Shown here piece by piece: positions 35,648 to 45,100 of a stretch of 56,031 bases of DNA; position 1 is the stretch's first letter; each line of letters opens with the position of its first letter. The stretch is taken from assembly GCF_014192915.1 (NCBI RefSeq), contig NZ_JACHYN010000008.1, positions 1-56,031 on the forward strand, read 5' to 3'. This DNA is from Azospirillum sp. OGB3. Its GTDB lineage: Bacteria; Pseudomonadota; Alphaproteobacteria; Azospirillales; Azospirillaceae. The notes below the pieces were generated by a model that searched no databases, was not told where the DNA came from, and saw nothing but the letters and a program-made list of their open reading frames with translations. A program made the position numbers and the translations under genes.

Positions 35648-36751
35648 GTGACTGGGAAAAAGCTGCGGGTGGCGATTGCCGGTGTCGGAAATTGCGCTTC
35701 ATCCTTCGTGCAAGGTGTAAGCTATTATGCCGATGCTCAAGCTAATGAGCCGCCGCCCGGGCTGATGACTCTCGATCTCGGCGGCTACCGGGTCAGCGAC
35801 ATTGAAATGTCTGCCGCCTTCGATGTGAACGCCGCCAAGGTCGGGCGGGATTTGTCCGACGCCATCTTTGCCCCTCCGAACAACACGTGCCGTTTCGCAA
35901 CCCCGCGTGCTTCGGGGGTACAAGTGGAGCGCGGTCCGACACTGGACGGCATCGGCCGTTATCTGGCCGGTGACATCGAGGAGTCGGAGGAGGCGCCGGT
36001 TGCCATCGCCGAGACCCTGCGCCGCTCAGGCACCGATATCCTGGTGTCCTATCTGCCGGTCGGTTCGCAGCGAGCCACGGAGTTCTATGCCGAGCAGGCG
36101 CTGGAGGCCGGCTGCGCCTTCGTCAACTGCATCCCGGTCTTCATCGCCTCCGATCCAGTTTGGGCGAAGCGGTTCGAGCGGCACGGCCTGCCGGTCATCG
36201 GCGATGACATCAAGAGCCAGATGGGTGCCACCATCATCCACCGCACGCTGGCGAACCTGTTCCGCGAGCGCGGCGTCCGGCTCGACCACACCTATCAGCT
36301 GAACTTCGGCGGCAACACCGATTTCAAGAACATGCTGGAACGCGAACGCCTGGAATCGAAGAAGATTTCGAAGACCCGCGCCGTCACCAGCCAACTGGAC
36401 GTGCCGCTCGACGCGGACGACGTCCATATCGGTCCCAGCGATCATGTCCCCTGGCTGGCCGACCGGAAATGGGCGCACATCCGGCTGGAGGGCACCGCTT
36501 TCGGGGGGGTGCCCCTGAGCGTGGAGCTGAAGCTGGAGGTCTGGGACAGCCCGAACTCCGCCGGCATCGTGATCGACGCGGTGCGCTGCGCCAAGCTGGC
36601 GCTGGACCGGAAGATGGCCGGGCCATTGATCGGGCCGTCGAGCTACTTCATGAAATCGCCCCCCGAGCAGTTCACCGACCATGAAGCGCGCGAGCGCACG
36701 CTGCGCTTCATCGCCGGCGAGGCAGCGGACGGCCCGCGCTTCCGGGCGTGA
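35648..36751 (+). CDS. Inositol-3-phosphate synthase
   Basis: A 367-residue cytosolic enzyme that converts glucose-6-phosphate to 1D-myo-inositol 3-phosphate using tightly bound NAD. The short, actinobacterial/archaeal-type form is recognised from [16 protein letters not shown] (NAD site, residues 7-22), [31 protein letters not shown], the catalytic-lysine region [17 protein letters not shown], and [26 protein letters not shown]. The GTG start at 35648 has AGGAG seven bases upstream. The next gene overlaps by four bases. This enzyme is uncommon in proteobacteria outside biosynthetic or inositol-lipid loci, so it is the best clue that the cluster's product contains inositol. Confidence 0.95.
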   Translation: MTGKKLRVAIAGVGNCASSFVQGVSYYADAQANEPPPGLMTLDLGGYRVSDIEMSAAFDVNAAKVGRDLSDAIFAPPNNTCRFATPRASGVQVERGPTLDGIGRYLAGDIEESEEAPVAIAETLRRSGTDILVSYLPVGSQRATEFYAEQALEAGCAFVNCIPVFIASDPVWAKRFERHGLPVIGDDIKSQMGATIIHRTLANLFRERGVRLDHTYQLNFGGNTDFKNMLERERLESKKISKTRAVTSQLDVPLDADDVHIGPSDHVPWLADRKWAHIRLEGTAFGGVPLSVELKLEVWDSPNSAGIVIDAVRCAKLALDRKMAGPLIGPSSYFMKSPPEQFTDHEARERTLRFIAGEAADGPRFRA

Positions 36752-37356
36752 GCGGCGGCGTGGAAACGATCCTGGTCCTGCTGCGTCACGCGTCGCACGA
36801 CCGGCTGGGCTCCGTGTTGTGCGGACGCATGCCCGGTGTGACGCTCAGCGAGGCCGGCCGGCGCGAGGCCGACGCGCTGGCCGTCACATTGGCGCGGCAC
36901 CGGTTCGCCGCCGTGCTGTCCAGCCCGCTGGAGCGCGCCGTAGAAACGGCGGCGGCCATCGCCGCGTCACAGGCCTGGGCCGTGGAGGTGGAGGAGGATC
37001 TCAACGAGCTTGATCTCGGCGCCTGGGCCGGCATGCGATTCGAAGACCTGCGCGGCGATCCGGCTTGGAACCTGTGGAACAGCGCGCGGTCGCATGCCCG
37101 CCCGCCTGGGGGCGAAACAATGCTGGAGGCTCAGGCCCGGATGACGCGCTGCATCGAGCGGCTGCGCCGCCGGTACGCCGGCCGGACCGTGGCCTTGGTC
37201 AGCCACGCCGACGTCATCAAGGCGGCGCTGTCCCACGCCTTGGGGCTTTCGGTGGATTTCCACGCCCGGTTCGAGATCGCTCCGGCGTCCCGCAGCGTGC
37301 TGATCGCCGGGGAATGGGGCCTGAAGGTCCACAGCATCAACGAGGCGGCGGAATGA
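36748..37356 (+). CDS. Histidine phosphatase family protein
   Basis: A 202-residue phosphatase of the phosphoglycerate-mutase-like (histidine phosphatase) superfamily. The catalytic LLRHASHD motif is at residues 11-18 (phospho-histidine His14). Second-half marks are [31 protein letters not shown] and the second catalytic histidine in [18 protein letters not shown]. The GTG at 36748 overlaps the synthase stop by four bases. Cotranslation with inositol-3-phosphate synthase suggests that it removes the phosphate from inositol phosphate or from a sugar-phosphate intermediate, a job usually done by an unrelated inositol monophosphatase. That assignment is inference. Confidence 0.9.
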   Translation: MSGGVETILVLLRHASHDRLGSVLCGRMPGVTLSEAGRREADALAVTLARHRFAAVLSSPLERAVETAAAIAASQAWAVEVEEDLNELDLGAWAGMRFEDLRGDPAWNLWNSARSHARPPGGETMLEAQARMTRCIERLRRRYAGRTVALVSHADVIKAALSHALGLSVDFHARFEIAPASRSVLIAGEWGLKVHSINEAAE

Positions 37357-38168
37357 CGAATCTGACGACCGACCAAATCCGCGCCCGGGTCGCCGCGCTG
37401 GGGGACTGGTTCCACAACATCGATCTGAACGGCGTCAGCACCGCCCCCGACCACTTCCTGCACGATTACCCGAACGTGAAGTGGCGACGGTTCGCCCATG
37501 CGGTCCCGCAGGATCTGAGCGGCCTGACGGTGCTCGACATCGGCTGCAACGGCGGCTTCTACTCCATCGAGATGAAGCGGCGCGGCGCCGAGCGGGTGGT
37601 CGGGATCGACTTTGACGATCGTTATCTCGCACAGGCGCGCTTCGCCGCCGAAGTGACCGGCCAGGATATCGAATTCCGCAAGCTGTCTGTTTACGATCTG
37701 GCGCGGCTGGGGGAGCGGTTCGACGTCGTCTTGTTCATGGGGGTGCTTTATCATCTGCGCCACCCGTTGCTGGCTCTCGACCTGATCCACGAGCATGCCG
37801 CCCGTGACCTGATGATCTTCCAATCGATGCAGCGCGGTGCCGAGGTGGTCGAGCCGCTGAGCACCGATTACGACTTCCGCCAGCAGGACCACTTCAACGC
37901 GCCCGGCTATCCGAAGCTGCATTTCATCGAACACCAGTATTCCGGCGACTGGACGAACTGGTGGGTCCCGAACGCCGCCTGCGCCGAGGCCATGCTGCGC
38001 AGCGCCGGCTTTCGGATCGTCGAGCATCCGGAGCAGGAGGTCTATGTCTGCCGCCGCGCTGCACGGCCGACCGAGGCGGGCGCCGTCTATCCCGCCCTGC
38101 CACCCACCGCCGCACCATCCGCCGGACGGGCACCGGCAAACCACGTCAGGACGGGAAGCCAGGGATGA
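37353..38168 (+). CDS. SAM-dependent methyltransferase, CmoB-like
   Basis: A 271-residue class I methyltransferase. The SAM site is LTVLDIGCNGGFYSIEMKRRGA (about residues 52-73), with acidic ribose contact VVGIDFDDRYL, motif LSVYDL and post-motif FDVVLFMGVLYHLRHPL. The N-terminal helix and the Trp-rich GDWTNWWVPNAACAEAML resemble CmoB, the tRNA wobble-uridine carboxymethyl transferase, but the protein is shorter and lies in a glycan cluster. It therefore more likely methylates a sugar or cyclitol. The C-terminal 30 residues (after EQEVYVCRR) are Ala/Pro-rich and probably disordered. ATG at 37353 overlaps the phosphatase stop; the stop overlaps the glycosidase start. Confidence 0.92.
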   Translation: MTNLTTDQIRARVAALGDWFHNIDLNGVSTAPDHFLHDYPNVKWRRFAHAVPQDLSGLTVLDIGCNGGFYSIEMKRRGAERVVGIDFDDRYLAQARFAAEVTGQDIEFRKLSVYDLARLGERFDVVLFMGVLYHLRHPLLALDLIHEHAARDLMIFQSMQRGAEVVEPLSTDYDFRQQDHFNAPGYPKLHFIEHQYSGDWTNWWVPNAACAEAMLRSAGFRIVEHPEQEVYVCRRAARPTEAGAVYPALPPTAAPSAGRAPANHVRTGSQG

Positions 38169-39091
38169 TCGAAGCCGCCAAGATCTGGAACGAGCCCAAC
38201 AACAAGTCCCACTGGAATCCCGATCTCGATCCGGAATGGGATCTGTTCGCCCGCATGACGATCCTGTCCGGACAGGCGATCCGGGCGGAGAATGGCGCGC
38301 TCACGCGCGTGTTGGGCGGCATCTCGCCCATCGATCCCTCCTTCATCCGACGTCTGGACGAACGCGGCGCGCTGGACCATGTGGACGTTGTTGCGGTGCA
38401 TGGCTTTCCGCTCGACTGGAATCTCTGGCAGATCCACGAATGGCCGGACAAGATCGAGGAGATTCGCGCCGTCACCGGCAAGCCCATCTGGGTGACGGAG
38501 GCCGGCGTTTCGTCCTTTGGTGCCGAGGAGGTGCAGGCCTGGGGCGTCACCCGCACCGCGGAGCTGCTGATCGGCCGGGTTCCGCGCATTCACTGGTACA
38601 GCCTCTACGACCTGCCCAGCGCTTGGGAGGCGACGACGCGCCACAAGGAGGCGGAGGGCTCCTCCTACTACCGTCATTTCCATATGGGGCTGCTGCGGGC
38701 GGATGGTACGCCCAAGCCGGCGCTCGACGCCTACGCGCCCTATGCGGCCGAGATGGGGATTTGCCAATGGTTCCACTTCGAGGATCACCGGCTGGACGAG
38801 GCGGTGGCCTGGATGAAGCGGTTGGGTGTCCGGCACCTGCGCACCGGCCTGTCCTGGGCCGACAGCTTCCGGCCGAACGCGCTCGCCTGGTTCGACCGTC
38901 AGATGGAAGCGCTGGCCGATTTCGATGTCACCATAACCTTCTGCTTCACGCCCGAGCATCGTGGAATCGAACCGCACCACACCAGCCCGCCCCAGGTCGC
39001 CGAGGAGTTCGCGGATTTTTGCGCCGCCATGGTCCGCCGTTACGCCAGCACCGCTCCGGCCGCGCCGTTCCCCCTGCTGGCGATGGGATAG
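38165..39091 (+). CDS. GH-A clan glycoside hydrolase, apparently circularly permuted
   Basis: A 308-residue protein with no signal peptide. It opens with the acid/base motif IWNEPN (Glu10) and has the nucleophile motif WVTEAG (Glu112), both hallmarks of GH-A barrels such as GH39 beta-xylosidases. In a normal barrel about 120-150 residues (beta strands 1-3) precede IWNEPN. Here that missing part appears at the C-terminus: WMKRLGVRHLRTGLSW (about 217-231), VTITFCFTPEH (255-265) and FADFCAAMVRRYA (282-294). ATG at 38165 overlaps the methyltransferase stop, so the start is firm unless the gene was truncated. It may trim or transglycosylate the cluster's product. The alternative is a tandem-domain gene that lost both ends. 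Confidence 0.8.
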   Translation: MIEAAKIWNEPNNKSHWNPDLDPEWDLFARMTILSGQAIRAENGALTRVLGGISPIDPSFIRRLDERGALDHVDVVAVHGFPLDWNLWQIHEWPDKIEEIRAVTGKPIWVTEAGVSSFGAEEVQAWGVTRTAELLIGRVPRIHWYSLYDLPSAWEATTRHKEAEGSSYYRHFHMGLLRADGTPKPALDAYAPYAAEMGICQWFHFEDHRLDEAVAWMKRLGVRHLRTGLSWADSFRPNALAWFDRQMEALADFDVTITFCFTPEHRGIEPHHTSPPQVAEEFADFCAAMVRRYASTAPAAPFPLLAMG

Positions 39092-39135
39092 GAGGCGGTA
39101 GACCAAGACACTTCGCCGCGCGGAGCGGGTGAACC

Positions 39136-40902
39136 ATGCTGGTTTACGGCGATCGCGACCGTCACGAGAACCCGCGCGTCGCCATGGGGCGGATCGCCGC
39201 CGCCCATCGTGCGGCCGTCGCCAAGCCTGACGGGCTGATCCGTCATGCCATGCTGGTGTCCTTGTTCATCGAGGCGGCGGAGCTTGCGCAGGGCCTCGCT
39301 GATGCGGAATTCGCGGCGCTGGGCGAGGACGATTGCACCCCGTGCCGCGATGCGGCGATGGCGGTCGTGATGGGATTGGCCCGCGCCGTCGCCCGATCCT
39401 GGCGCGGCGAGCCGCAGCCGGACGCTTGCGCGCTGGCGGCTGAGCTGGAAACGTTGTCGGCGCAACCCTTGCCCGAAGCCGTGCGGATACGCCGACCCGA
39501 AGGCTATGCCTTCTATGGCCTCTATCCGGAAGCCTATCTGGAGGCTGCGGCCCGGCTTCCGCCGGACTTGCCGACTCCGTTCGTCGTGATTGGCCTGCGC
39601 AGCATCGGAACCGGACTGGCGGCGATGGCGGCGGTTGCGCTGGACGCAGCGCCTCCGGTCACTCTGCGTCCGATCGGTCATCCGTTCCAACGCGCCGTCC
39701 GCGTGTCGGCTCGCCTGCGGGCCGCCCTGCTGGCCGACGCGGGCGCGTCCTATGTGATCGTCGATGAAGGGCCGGGTTTGTCCGGCAGTTCGTTCGGCGC
39801 CGTCGCCGATTGGTTGGAGACGGCGGGCGTGCCGTCCCGGCGGATCGCGTTCCTTCCCAGCCATGGCGGCGATCCGGGGCCGCGCTCAGCCGACCGGCAC
39901 CGTCGCCGCTGGGCCGAGGCGGTGCGTCCGGTGATCGGCTTCGATGAACTGACGCACGCTGCGCATGGCCCGGTGCCGCCGTTGGAGTGCTGGTTCGAGG
40001 ACACGCTCGGCCCTGCGGTCGCACCGTTGCGCGATCTGTCGGGCGGCGCATGGCGGATGGTATCGGGGGATTTGGCGGGGGATTTGGCGGCGAATGTTGC
40101 GGCGGACTGGCCGCCGGTCCATGCGCAGCAGGAGCGCCGCAAGTTCCTGCTGCGCACTGCCTCCGGCTCCTGGCTTTTGAAATTCGCCGGCCTCGGACGC
40201 CTGGGCGAGGCCAAGCTGGATCGGGCCCGCGCGTTGCATCAGGCGGGTTTCACAACAAAACCAATGGCACTCCGTCATGGCTTCCTGGCGGAGCGTTGGT
40301 TGGACGGTGCGCAACCGCCCTCCACCATGCCTCTGGAGCGCTTGGCCGACTATCTTCTGTTCCGCGCCCAACGCTTTCCGGCGGAGCGTGACACGGGCGC
40401 CTGCCTTCCGGATCTGCTGGCGATGGCGCGCGTGAACATCGGCGAAGCGCTTGGCGCCGCCGCGACCGTCTCCTTGGATTGCTGGACGCCGGACATCCTG
40501 AGGGAGTTGGACGCCGGGGTCCGGCGCGTCATCACCGACAACCGCCTTCACATCTGGGAGTGGCTGCGCACCACCGACGGCCGGGTGCTGAAGGCCGACT
40601 CGCTCGATCACGCCGATGCGCATGACGTGGTCGGCTGCCAGGACATCGCTTGGGACGTGGCGGGGGCCATCGTGGAATTCGGCCTTGCGGAGGCGGAAGC
40701 CGACCGGCTGTGCGACGCAGTGGGCGCTTCAAAGCGGCTGGTGGCCTTCCATCTTCCCTGCTATCTCGCCTTCCAGATCGGCTATTGGTCATTCGCCTCC
40801 TCCGATGCGGGAGCGGCGTCCATGCGCCGCTTCTACGGGGAGGCTTGGAAACGGCAAGCGGACCGTGGTGGGCGCTCCCCACCTCCCGCCGGCACGCCGT
40901 AA
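39136..40902 (+). CDS. Phosphoribosyltransferase-like / kinase-like fusion protein
   Basis: A 588-residue cytosolic protein. The N-terminal 110 residues are helical with no clear match. Residues about 120-260 look like a type I phosphoribosyltransferase: VVIGLRSIGTGLAAMAA, then the PRPP-binding loop YVIVDEGPGLSGSSF (about 206-220). From about 330 onward the protein resembles aminoglycoside phosphotransferase/choline kinase folds: RKFLLRTASGSWLLKFAGLG (nucleotide loop), LAERWLDG hinge and the catalytic-type segment KADSLDHADAHDVVGCQDIAWDVAGAIVEF (about 485-515), where the usual HxD...N is altered. It follows the glycosidase by 44 bases and ends the rightward half of the cluster. A ribosyl-phosphate transfer coupled to phosphorylation is possible but unproven. 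Confidence 0.75.
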   Translation: MLVYGDRDRHENPRVAMGRIAAAHRAAVAKPDGLIRHAMLVSLFIEAAELAQGLADAEFAALGEDDCTPCRDAAMAVVMGLARAVARSWRGEPQPDACALAAELETLSAQPLPEAVRIRRPEGYAFYGLYPEAYLEAAARLPPDLPTPFVVIGLRSIGTGLAAMAAVALDAAPPVTLRPIGHPFQRAVRVSARLRAALLADAGASYVIVDEGPGLSGSSFGAVADWLETAGVPSRRIAFLPSHGGDPGPRSADRHRRRWAEAVRPVIGFDELTHAAHGPVPPLECWFEDTLGPAVAPLRDLSGGAWRMVSGDLAGDLAANVAADWPPVHAQQERRKFLLRTASGSWLLKFAGLGRLGEAKLDRARALHQAGFTTKPMALRHGFLAERWLDGAQPPSTMPLERLADYLLFRAQRFPAERDTGACLPDLLAMARVNIGEALGAAATVSLDCWTPDILRELDAGVRRVITDNRLHIWEWLRTTDGRVLKADSLDHADAHDVVGCQDIAWDVAGAIVEFGLAEAEADRLCDAVGASKRLVAFHLPCYLAFQIGYWSFASSDAGAASMRRFYGEAWKRQADRGGRSPPPAGTP

Positions 40903-41001
40903 CCGCTGCTTCAAGCATCTCCTTCGGACTTGGCGCGTTTCTCACGACCGTGGCACTCGTGCACAGCCGATCTGGGTCACGCCTTCGAAGACCGACAGCG
41001 T

Positions 41002-42105
41002 TTATTGGCCTTCTGCCGTCTCGCCATCGTGCGCCGGGCTGATCACAAGCAGCAGGTCTCCGGGCTGGATGATATGGCGGTGACGTTCCGTGAAGGGAAT
41101 GGCGCGGCCATTGCTGTGGATCTGCACGATCACGCCGGCGCTTGCCTCCGCCATGGTCTTGCCGATTTCGTCCTGGGCCGCCGGGCGCTCGGTCAGCACC
41201 ATTTGACCACCCACCGACATCAGGTCGCACAGGAAGGGAGTCGCATGGCTCGTTTCCACGGCATCGGCCATGAGATAGCCACCGATCCTGGGCGGCGACA
41301 CCACCAGGTCGGCGCCGCTCAGCTTGGCCAGTTTGATGTTCTCCTCCTGCTTGATGTTGCCCACGATCTTGGTGCCGGCAGACAGATGGCGGACGGTCAG
41401 GATGACCAGGATGGTGGTGTCGTCCCGGCCCGAGCTGACGATCACCGCCTTGGCGCTTCCCACGCAGGCCCGCGTCAGTATTTCTTCGCTGGTGGCGTCG
41501 CCGAGCAACCCGATGAATCCGGCCTCGGCCGCCAGCCGGATGCGTTCCTCCGATTGATCGATCACGACGATCCGTTCGCCCGGATGCCCCTTGGCGACCG
41601 TCTCCTGCGCGGCGATGAGGCCGCTGTGCCCGAAGCCGCACAGCACGATATGCCCCTGCAGATGTTTCTGAATTCGGCTCATTCGGAAATCCTCGATGAT
41701 CCGCTGCACAACGAATTCGTAGGCGGTGCCCAAGAAGATGAACCAGATGAAGATGCGGATGGGCGTGACCGCGAAGGCATCAATCAGCCGCGCGGTGTGG
41801 CTGACCGGAACGATGTCGCCGTAGCCGACGGTGGTGACGGTGATCATCGCGAAGTAGAGGATGTCAGGGAAGCTGACATGGCCGTCGATCTGGTCCTTCA
41901 GGCCATCGCGGTCGAACCAGAACACCGCGATGACCAGGGCAATCAGGACGACGACGAGCCCGACACGAAGGGCGAGCGTCTGTTCCGCCGACATTCCGGA
42001 GCGGACATGAAGAACCCGGCCCCGCCGGGGCGCAGACTTGATCCGCCACGTCTCGTTGCCATTGCGCTCACCAGGCTTCGGCATGGGCCATCCATCGAAT
42101 GACAC
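41002..42105 (-). CDS. K+ channel protein with RCK (TrkA-N) domain
   Basis: A protein of about 367 residues. Two transmembrane helices (about 46-63 and 108-125) enclose a pore with selectivity filter TVTTVGYGD (residues 89-97). A cytosolic Rossmann RCK domain (IVLCGFGHSGLIAAQETVAKG, IDQSEERIRLAAEAGF, GDATSEEIL) and an RCK-C-like domain ending HIIQPGDLLLVIS follow, as in MthK-type gated potassium channels. The likely GTG start is at 42105, with ATG at 42084 as alternative; neither has a strong ribosome-binding site. It lies 68 bases after the Mfd-like gene on the same strand and faces the glycan cluster convergently. Confidence 0.92.
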   Translation of the reverse strand: MSFDGWPMPKPGERNGNETWRIKSAPRRGRVLHVRSGMSAEQTLALRVGLVVVLIALVIAVFWFDRDGLKDQIDGHVSFPDILYFAMITVTTVGYGDIVPVSHTARLIDAFAVTPIRIFIWFIFLGTAYEFVVQRIIEDFRMSRIQKHLQGHIVLCGFGHSGLIAAQETVAKGHPGERIVVIDQSEERIRLAAEAGFIGLLGDATSEEILTRACVGSAKAVIVSSGRDDTTILVILTVRHLSAGTKIVGNIKQEENIKLAKLSGADLVVSPPRIGGYLMADAVETSHATPFLCDLMSVGGQMVLTERPAAQDEIGKTMAEASAGVIVQIHSNGRAIPFTERHRHIIQPGDLLLVISPAHDGETAEGQ

Positions 42106-42173
42106 TCCCGGCCATCATAACGGTGATCGCCGCGTGTCGCTCCACAAGGTGGCCATGTGGAGCGACCGTCCGC

Positions 42174-45100
42174 TCAGCCCGTGCCGATAGGCGGAAGCTG
42201 ATCGAGCAGGGAGCGCGCATTGTCCAGGATCTCCGACGGGCCCTCGGCGCCCAGCGCAAAGACGAGGCGGTCGTCTGTCCGACGCACCTGTCCGGTCCAC
42301 AGACGCTCCAGCGCCGCTTCGCGCACGGCCCGGCAGGGCGTGCCGTTCAGCGTCAGCGAGACACCCGAGGGTCCGGCGGCCAAGGCGGCGACGCCCAGCC
42401 GCCGGCAGCGCGCGCGGAGCGCGGCGGACGCCAGCAACAGCTCGACCTCCTCCGGCAACGGCCCGAAGCGGTCCTCGATCTCTTCGCGCAACGGCTCGAC
42501 CGCCGCTTCGTCGCGCAGACGCGCGAGGCGGCGGTGCAGGCCGATGCGCAAGTCCTCCTCCGGAAGATACGCGGCGGGAATGGTCTGGGGGATGCCCAGG
42601 CGCAGTTCGGGGGAATCGTCCATCTCGGCGCCGGCCAGCGCGCGGGCCAGAAGATGCTGGTACAGCTCGGTTCCGACCAACCGCAGATGGCCGCTCTGAT
42701 CGGTTCCCAGCAGGTCGCCCGCCCCACGCCGGTCGAGATCGAGCAAACTGAGGGCGAAGCCGCCACCCAAGCTTTCGATCGCCTCAAGCGAGCCCAGCCG
42801 CCGCTCGGTTCGCTCGCCGAGCGGAGTGTCCGGGTCGGTCAGCAGATAGGCGTAGGCCTGCGCTCCCCCACGCCCGACCCGGCCGCGGAGCTGATGGAGC
42901 TGGCCGAGCCCGAACAGGTCGGGACGGCGGATCACGATGGTGTTGGCACGGGGAATGTCGATGCCGGTCTCGATGATGGGTGTCGAAACCAGCACGTCGA
43001 CCGTTCCTTCCGCCACATCGAGCATGACCTGATCAAGTTTGGCAATGGGGAGGCGGCCGTGCGCGACGGCGACTGACAGGCCGGGGACGAGCGTGCGCAC
43101 CTCGTCCTCCAGCGCCGGCAGGTCGGCGATCCGCGGCGCCACGCAGAAGCTCTGTCCGCCCCGCGCTTTCTCGCGCAACAGCGCGGACCGCAGAACCGAG
43201 GGGTCATAGGGGGCGACCCGCGTGCGCACCGGGCGGCGGCGCACCGGGGGAGTGTCGATGACGCTGACTCCCCGCAGTCCCGACAATGCTCCCTGCAACG
43301 TCCGCGGAACCGGCGTGGCGCTGAGCGCCAAGCAATGGACGCCGGCCGAAAGCCGGGCCAATGCCCGCTTCTGCACGGTGCCGAAGCGCTGCTCCTCGTC
43401 GACGACGACCAACCCCAAGTCGGCGAAACACACCGTCTTCGACAAAAGGGCATGGGTGCCGACCGCGATCGCCACCGATCCGTCGGCCAAGCCTTCGCGC
43501 ACGGCTTTTGCGGCCGACGCCGCCATGCCGCCGGTCAACGGCTCAATGCGCAGGCCCAAACCGGCCAGCCTCCGTCGGAACACCTCCAAATGCTGGCGGG
43601 CGAGCACACTGGTCGGGGCCAGAACGGCAACCTGCCGGCCGGTGAACGCGACCGCTGCGGCGGCGCGCAACGCCACTTCGGTCTTGCCGTAGCCGACGTC
43701 GGCGCAAACCAGATGGTCCATGGGCCGCCCGCTGGCGAGCTCGGCCATCACGGCGGCGATGGCGCGCCGCTGCCCGGAGGTCTCCTCGTAGGGGAAGCGG
43801 GCGGATACGCGCCGCATCGGTCCGGCGGGCGGCGCGATCACGGCGGCTTTCTTGCGGGCCCGGCGGGCGGCCTGGCGCACGAGGCCTTTGGCGGTTTGGC
43901 CGATCTCGCGTTCCAGCTCCGCCCGGCGGGCGACCCAGTTCCCGCCCTTGAGCCCGTCGAGCGCCACCGGGGCGTCGCCGCTGCCGTAGCGCCACACGCG
44001 GTCGAGATCGGAAGCCGGCACCAGAAGCCGGTTCTCACGCGCGAACTCCATCACCAGGACGTCTTCCGGCTGGCCTCCGGCCTCGACCGTCTCAAGCCCG
44101 CGCACCGCACCGATCCCGTAGTCGAGATGGACCGCGAGATCGTCGGCCGACAGGTCGACCGGTGCCAGAGGGGTGACCGCGCGCCCGTCGTTTTCCGCGC
44201 GGGGGCGTTGGGCGATCACCGTCACGCCATCAATCGCGAAGCCCGCCGCGACCCGAAGCACTAGGGCGGCCGGGGTCGCGGGAGGCCCATCCACCGGCCA
44301 GCGGTCGAGCACCGGCACCGGCCGGCCGGTCGCCGTGGCCACCCGCTCCGCCAGCTTGGCGGCGTCGGCGGCGTTGGCGGCGGCGATGATCACGGACTCG
44401 CCCGCGGCAATCCGCTCTCCGGCGAGACGGGGGAGGGTGCGTTCGGAGACCGCCGGCGCCTCGCTGGACAAGGCTTGCCCGTCGGACTCCAGGATCAGAA
44501 CCGTGCGCCCCCGCAACCCTGTCTCCCACGCGTTGCGGTCGAGGTGCATGGCGGACGCGTCGGCTTCCTCCAGGTCGTCGAACCGCGCCTCCAGCCGGTC
44601 GCCAACCCCCTCGTCAATGACGATGGGGCTGTCGGCAAGAAGCTCAAGCATGCTCGGGAAGCGGTCGTAGGCCAGGGGCAGCAGGCGCTCGAACGCGGAG
44701 GGGCGTCGTCCGGCGGCAAGCTCCTCCGCGAGCCCTGCGGCCATCGGGTCGCCGCGACCCTCCAGCCCATGGATCAACCGAGCGACGATTTCGGGCGCCG
44801 CCGGGATTTCGGTCACCGGATGAACGGTGATCCGGTCGCAGTCGCCCGTGGAGCGCTGGCTTGCCGGATCAAAGGTCCGTATGCGGGCGACCCGGCCATC
44901 GGCGATGTCGCAGCGCACGGGACGGTCGGCGTCGCCTGGAAAGATCTCCACCACGGAACCGCGGAACGCGGCCTCCCCCGGTTCGTCGACCCGCTCGTCC
45001 AGGATGTAGCCGCCGGCAACCAGAAGGTTCCGCCAAGTCTCCTCCTCATAGAGGGTGTCCGTCGCGATGACCAACGCGACGTCAGGCCAGGCGTCGGGAG

